Shown here: positions 48,979-50,611 of the stretch, piece by piece
Layout of the letters: each line of letters starts with the position of its first letter
Position numbering within the stretch: the stretch's first letter is position 1
Notes under the pieces: generated by a model
Seen by the model: only the letters and a program-made list of their open reading frames with translations
What the model was told of the DNA's origin: nothing
The model's database searches: none
Assembly (NCBI GenBank): GCA_017848795.1
Contig: JAFIHG010000009.1
Coordinates: 1 to 50,611, forward strand
Length of the DNA stretch: 50,611 nt
Reading direction: 5' to 3'
DNA from: Candidatus Nanopelagicales bacterium
GTDB lineage: Bacteria > Actinomycetota > Actinomycetes > S36-B12 > CAIYMF01
Made by a program: the position numbers and the translations under genes

Positions 48979-49326
48979 ATGGTCAGACGTCGACTCTCGG
49001 AGCAGTCCTTCTTCGTCCTGGCGGCGGTGGCTAAGGAGCCGCTGCACGGTTACGCCATGCTGTCGCGCATCACGGAGTTGTCCGACGGGCGACTCAAATT
49101 GGCCGTCGGGACCTTGTACGGGATTATCGATCGTCTCGCCGAGCAGAAGCTGATCGAGTTGGATCGCGAAGAAGTGATCGATTCTCGACTGCGCCGCTAC
49201 TACAGACTGACTGACCTCGGGCGGCACACGTTCCGCGAAGAAGGTGCACGTCAGGCGACGAACGCCCGAATCGCAGCGTCCCAACTTGCAGGCGTCGTTC
49301 TACGCCCTCATCGAGGCGAGCCATGA
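48979..49326 (+). CDS. PadR-family transcriptional regulator
   Basis: The 115-residue protein begins MVRRRLSEQSFFVLAAVAKEPLHGYAMLSRI, the PadR N-terminal helix with L-HGYA. GTLYGIIDRLAEQKLIEL (the winged helix) and RRYYRLTDLGRHTFREE follow. It is a short PadR with one C-terminal helix. ATG 48979 follows TATATT (48968-48973) by 5 bases and gives a typical N-terminus; ATG 48952 is upstream of the box. The stop overlaps the start of the membrane protein (ATGA), the usual arrangement of PadR genes with a membrane partner, which is probably the regulated target. Codon use is less GC-rich than elsewhere in the window. Confidence 0.88.
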   Translation: MVRRRLSEQSFFVLAAVAKEPLHGYAMLSRITELSDGRLKLAVGTLYGIIDRLAEQKLIELDREEVIDSRLRRYYRLTDLGRHTFREEGARQATNARIAASQLAGVVLRPHRGEP

Positions 49327-50495
49327 CAGGCCGACATGAGCGCCGGGATGACGGCGACCCAGTTAGTAATCAATCCATGAGCCGGTTCGAGAATCGTTAT
49401 CGCCGACTTCTCCGACTGCTACCTGCCTCTTACCGTGATGTTCGCGAAGACGAGATGGTCTCCACGTACATGAGTCGCAACCTTGAAGGAGCACAAGACG
49501 ACGACGTCGAGATCCTGCAAGAATGCGGTCGTCCAAATCGGTCGGAATCAGTAGCCATAATAGGTTTGGCCCTTCGACTACGATGGGCCGACCCTACCGG
49601 ACCAATTCGCTTTCGCGTGAGGGCGGGGGCAGTGCGATGGGCGACGTTGGCCAGTCTGGCAGTCCTAGCGATTCTTGCGGCTCGAGGAATACTTGGCAAT
49701 ATCCTAGCAACACTGGGGAGCCAACTCCTACCCGCCGATATGGACGGACATCCGTACTGGCACCCGCTGGATTTTTCCAACGCGCTCCAAGAATGGGCGT
49801 ATCTCGGCTGGATACCGGCTTTCATCCTCGCCGCGCGAGGTGGTCGGCCCGGCACGAAACTTGCTGCCACTTTCGCCCTGATTCCGGTTTCCGTGTCTAT
49901 GGTCTCATCAACTGTCGTTCCGCTCATTTCATCCTCTACCCGCTTCAGCGCGCCGGCACTCACCTGGGCCGTGGTGCAGGGGGCTGTCCTTCTTGGCTTG
50001 GCGGCAACAGCGTCGGGGCAGCAGGAGCAACGGAACCATGATCGCTTGTCCTGGCACCTAGTCGCCTCGTTTGGTTTCGTAGGCGTCGTCCTTCTCGGTG
50101 GCGCGGCCCTGCTTTTCAACCATAGGATCCCCGACCCCCTGGCTGTTCTCGTTGATATTTCGACGAGCGACACTGGCCTCTGGTCTTGGGCAGTTCTGGT
50201 CGCCGCAGGTAGTTTGCTCGCGCAAAATGCACGCCACAAGTCGGTATCCATCTCCCAAGTGCTAGGGCTATTCGGGCTCGGTTTGCTAGCGCTCGCCCTC
50301 ACAGTCAGCTTCTTGGCAGTTCTAACACAGACAGGCTCTGGAGTACCAACCTTGATAACGGCGTTCTTCGCTGTGCAACTCGGCATACTCCTTGCAATCA
50401 CTAGCTCAGCTGCTGCTTTGGCGGCGAAACGTATAAGACACTTGCCCCCAGTTCAGTATTCGTTGGTCGAGCCCGAGATTGTCGCGCCTGAGTAA
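49323..50495 (+). CDS. PadR-linked multi-pass membrane protein
   Basis: The 390-residue protein has an N-terminal cytoplasmic domain, SRFENRYRRLLRLLPASYRDVREDEMVSTYM, typical of membrane proteins paired with PadR regulators (HAAS/DUF1700-like helices). Seven or more hydrophobic segments follow (WATLASLAVLAILAARGILG, LGWIPAFILAA, FALIPVSVSMVSSTVVPLI, WHLVASFGFVGVVLLGGAALL, and others). The function is unknown; such proteins may sense the membrane state or act with the regulator. ATG 49323 overlaps the PadR stop; ATG 49377 (MSRFENRY) is a plausible alternative without the Asp/Arg-rich prefix. The base composition is clearly lower in GC than the rest of the window. Confidence 0.7.
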   Translation: MTGRHERRDDGDPVSNQSMSRFENRYRRLLRLLPASYRDVREDEMVSTYMSRNLEGAQDDDVEILQECGRPNRSESVAIIGLALRLRWADPTGPIRFRVRAGAVRWATLASLAVLAILAARGILGNILATLGSQLLPADMDGHPYWHPLDFSNALQEWAYLGWIPAFILAARGGRPGTKLAATFALIPVSVSMVSSTVVPLISSSTRFSAPALTWAVVQGAVLLGLAATASGQQEQRNHDRLSWHLVASFGFVGVVLLGGAALLFNHRIPDPLAVLVDISTSDTGLWSWAVLVAAGSLLAQNARHKSVSISQVLGLFGLGLLALALTVSFLAVLTQTGSGVPTLITAFFAVQLGILLAITSSAAALAAKRIRHLPPVQYSLVEPEIVAPE

Positions 50496-50611
50496 TGTCC
50501 AACCACGACTCCAATCACTTACGGCTGAACCGGCAAATGGACTCACACTCGTCCGCAGCCTGTCGCGTGCGGCGTCATTCGCTGGCGCACGAGCGGCACG
50601 CGCAACGGCCG
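50496..50611. other. Right-hand tail, no feature seen
   Basis: The last 116 bases after the membrane-protein stop contain no recognised gene, hairpin or promoter. Any downstream feature lies beyond the window. Confidence 0.5.

Overview
The window is a GC-rich chromosomal segment from an actinobacterium, probably of the Propionibacteriales/Nocardioidaceae type. This is inferred from the base composition, frequent GTG starts, many apparently leaderless genes (a TANNNT box 6-7 bases before the start codon) and the gene content (DUF222 protein, split acyl-CoA carboxylase with epsilon subunit, LpdA). Two stretches follow the Mycobacterium tuberculosis gene order as I remember it: PH-domain protein - birA - accD5 - accE5 - maf ... 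accA3, and lpdA - pnp - pgm/pmmB. No plasmid, phage or transposase gene was recognised.

Region 1 (1174-11232) is the highlight: a compact selenium locus. On the minus strand lies fdhA-fdhB-nrfD-selD. fdhA is one reading frame of 1078 residues interrupted by an in-frame UGA (6652-6654), followed by a SECIS-like hairpin with an E. coli-like GGUCU loop. Divergent on the plus strand are selC (tRNA-Sec, anticodon TCA), selA and selB, then a six-helix membrane protein resembling the acetate-transporter superfamily. The selenoprotein and the machinery for tRNA(Sec) synthesis and UGA decoding sit within about 9.4 kb; only ubiquitous seryl-tRNA synthetase is needed from elsewhere.

Region 2 (11318-25418) is the conserved carboxylase block: PH-domain protein, biotin ligase, carboxyltransferase beta and epsilon subunits, Maf, biotin carboxylase/BCCP, LpdA, a gamma-glutamylcyclotransferase-like protein and purine nucleoside phosphorylase. 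Between maf and accA lie two LPHTG cell-wall-anchored surface proteins, one with a Cys-Gln thioester (TQXA) domain.

Region 3 (25504-34180) carries phosphohexomutase, a PLP decarboxylase, a propeller-like unknown, a Phd-type antitoxin beside a wrecked PIN-domain toxin, deoC and two aldehyde dehydrogenases, the second truncated. With pnp this forms a nucleoside/deoxyribose salvage route.

Region 4 (34300-50611) is accessory: an ATPase-less LuxR regulator, a secreted protein, an amino-acid ABC importer in an operon with a YtcJ-like amidohydrolase under a divergent LacI regulator, a GNAT protein, a three-gene ABC-2 exporter, a ScyD-like secreted protein, a VOC protein, an XRE/nucleotidyltransferase pair, and a lower-GC PadR/membrane-protein pair at the right end.

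Repeats are notable. A palindrome of about 60 bases occurs four times, three of them between convergent genes; one copy supplies the stop codon of the GNAT gene. A 60-base tandem array lies between two convergent genes, and several long hairpins look like bidirectional terminators.
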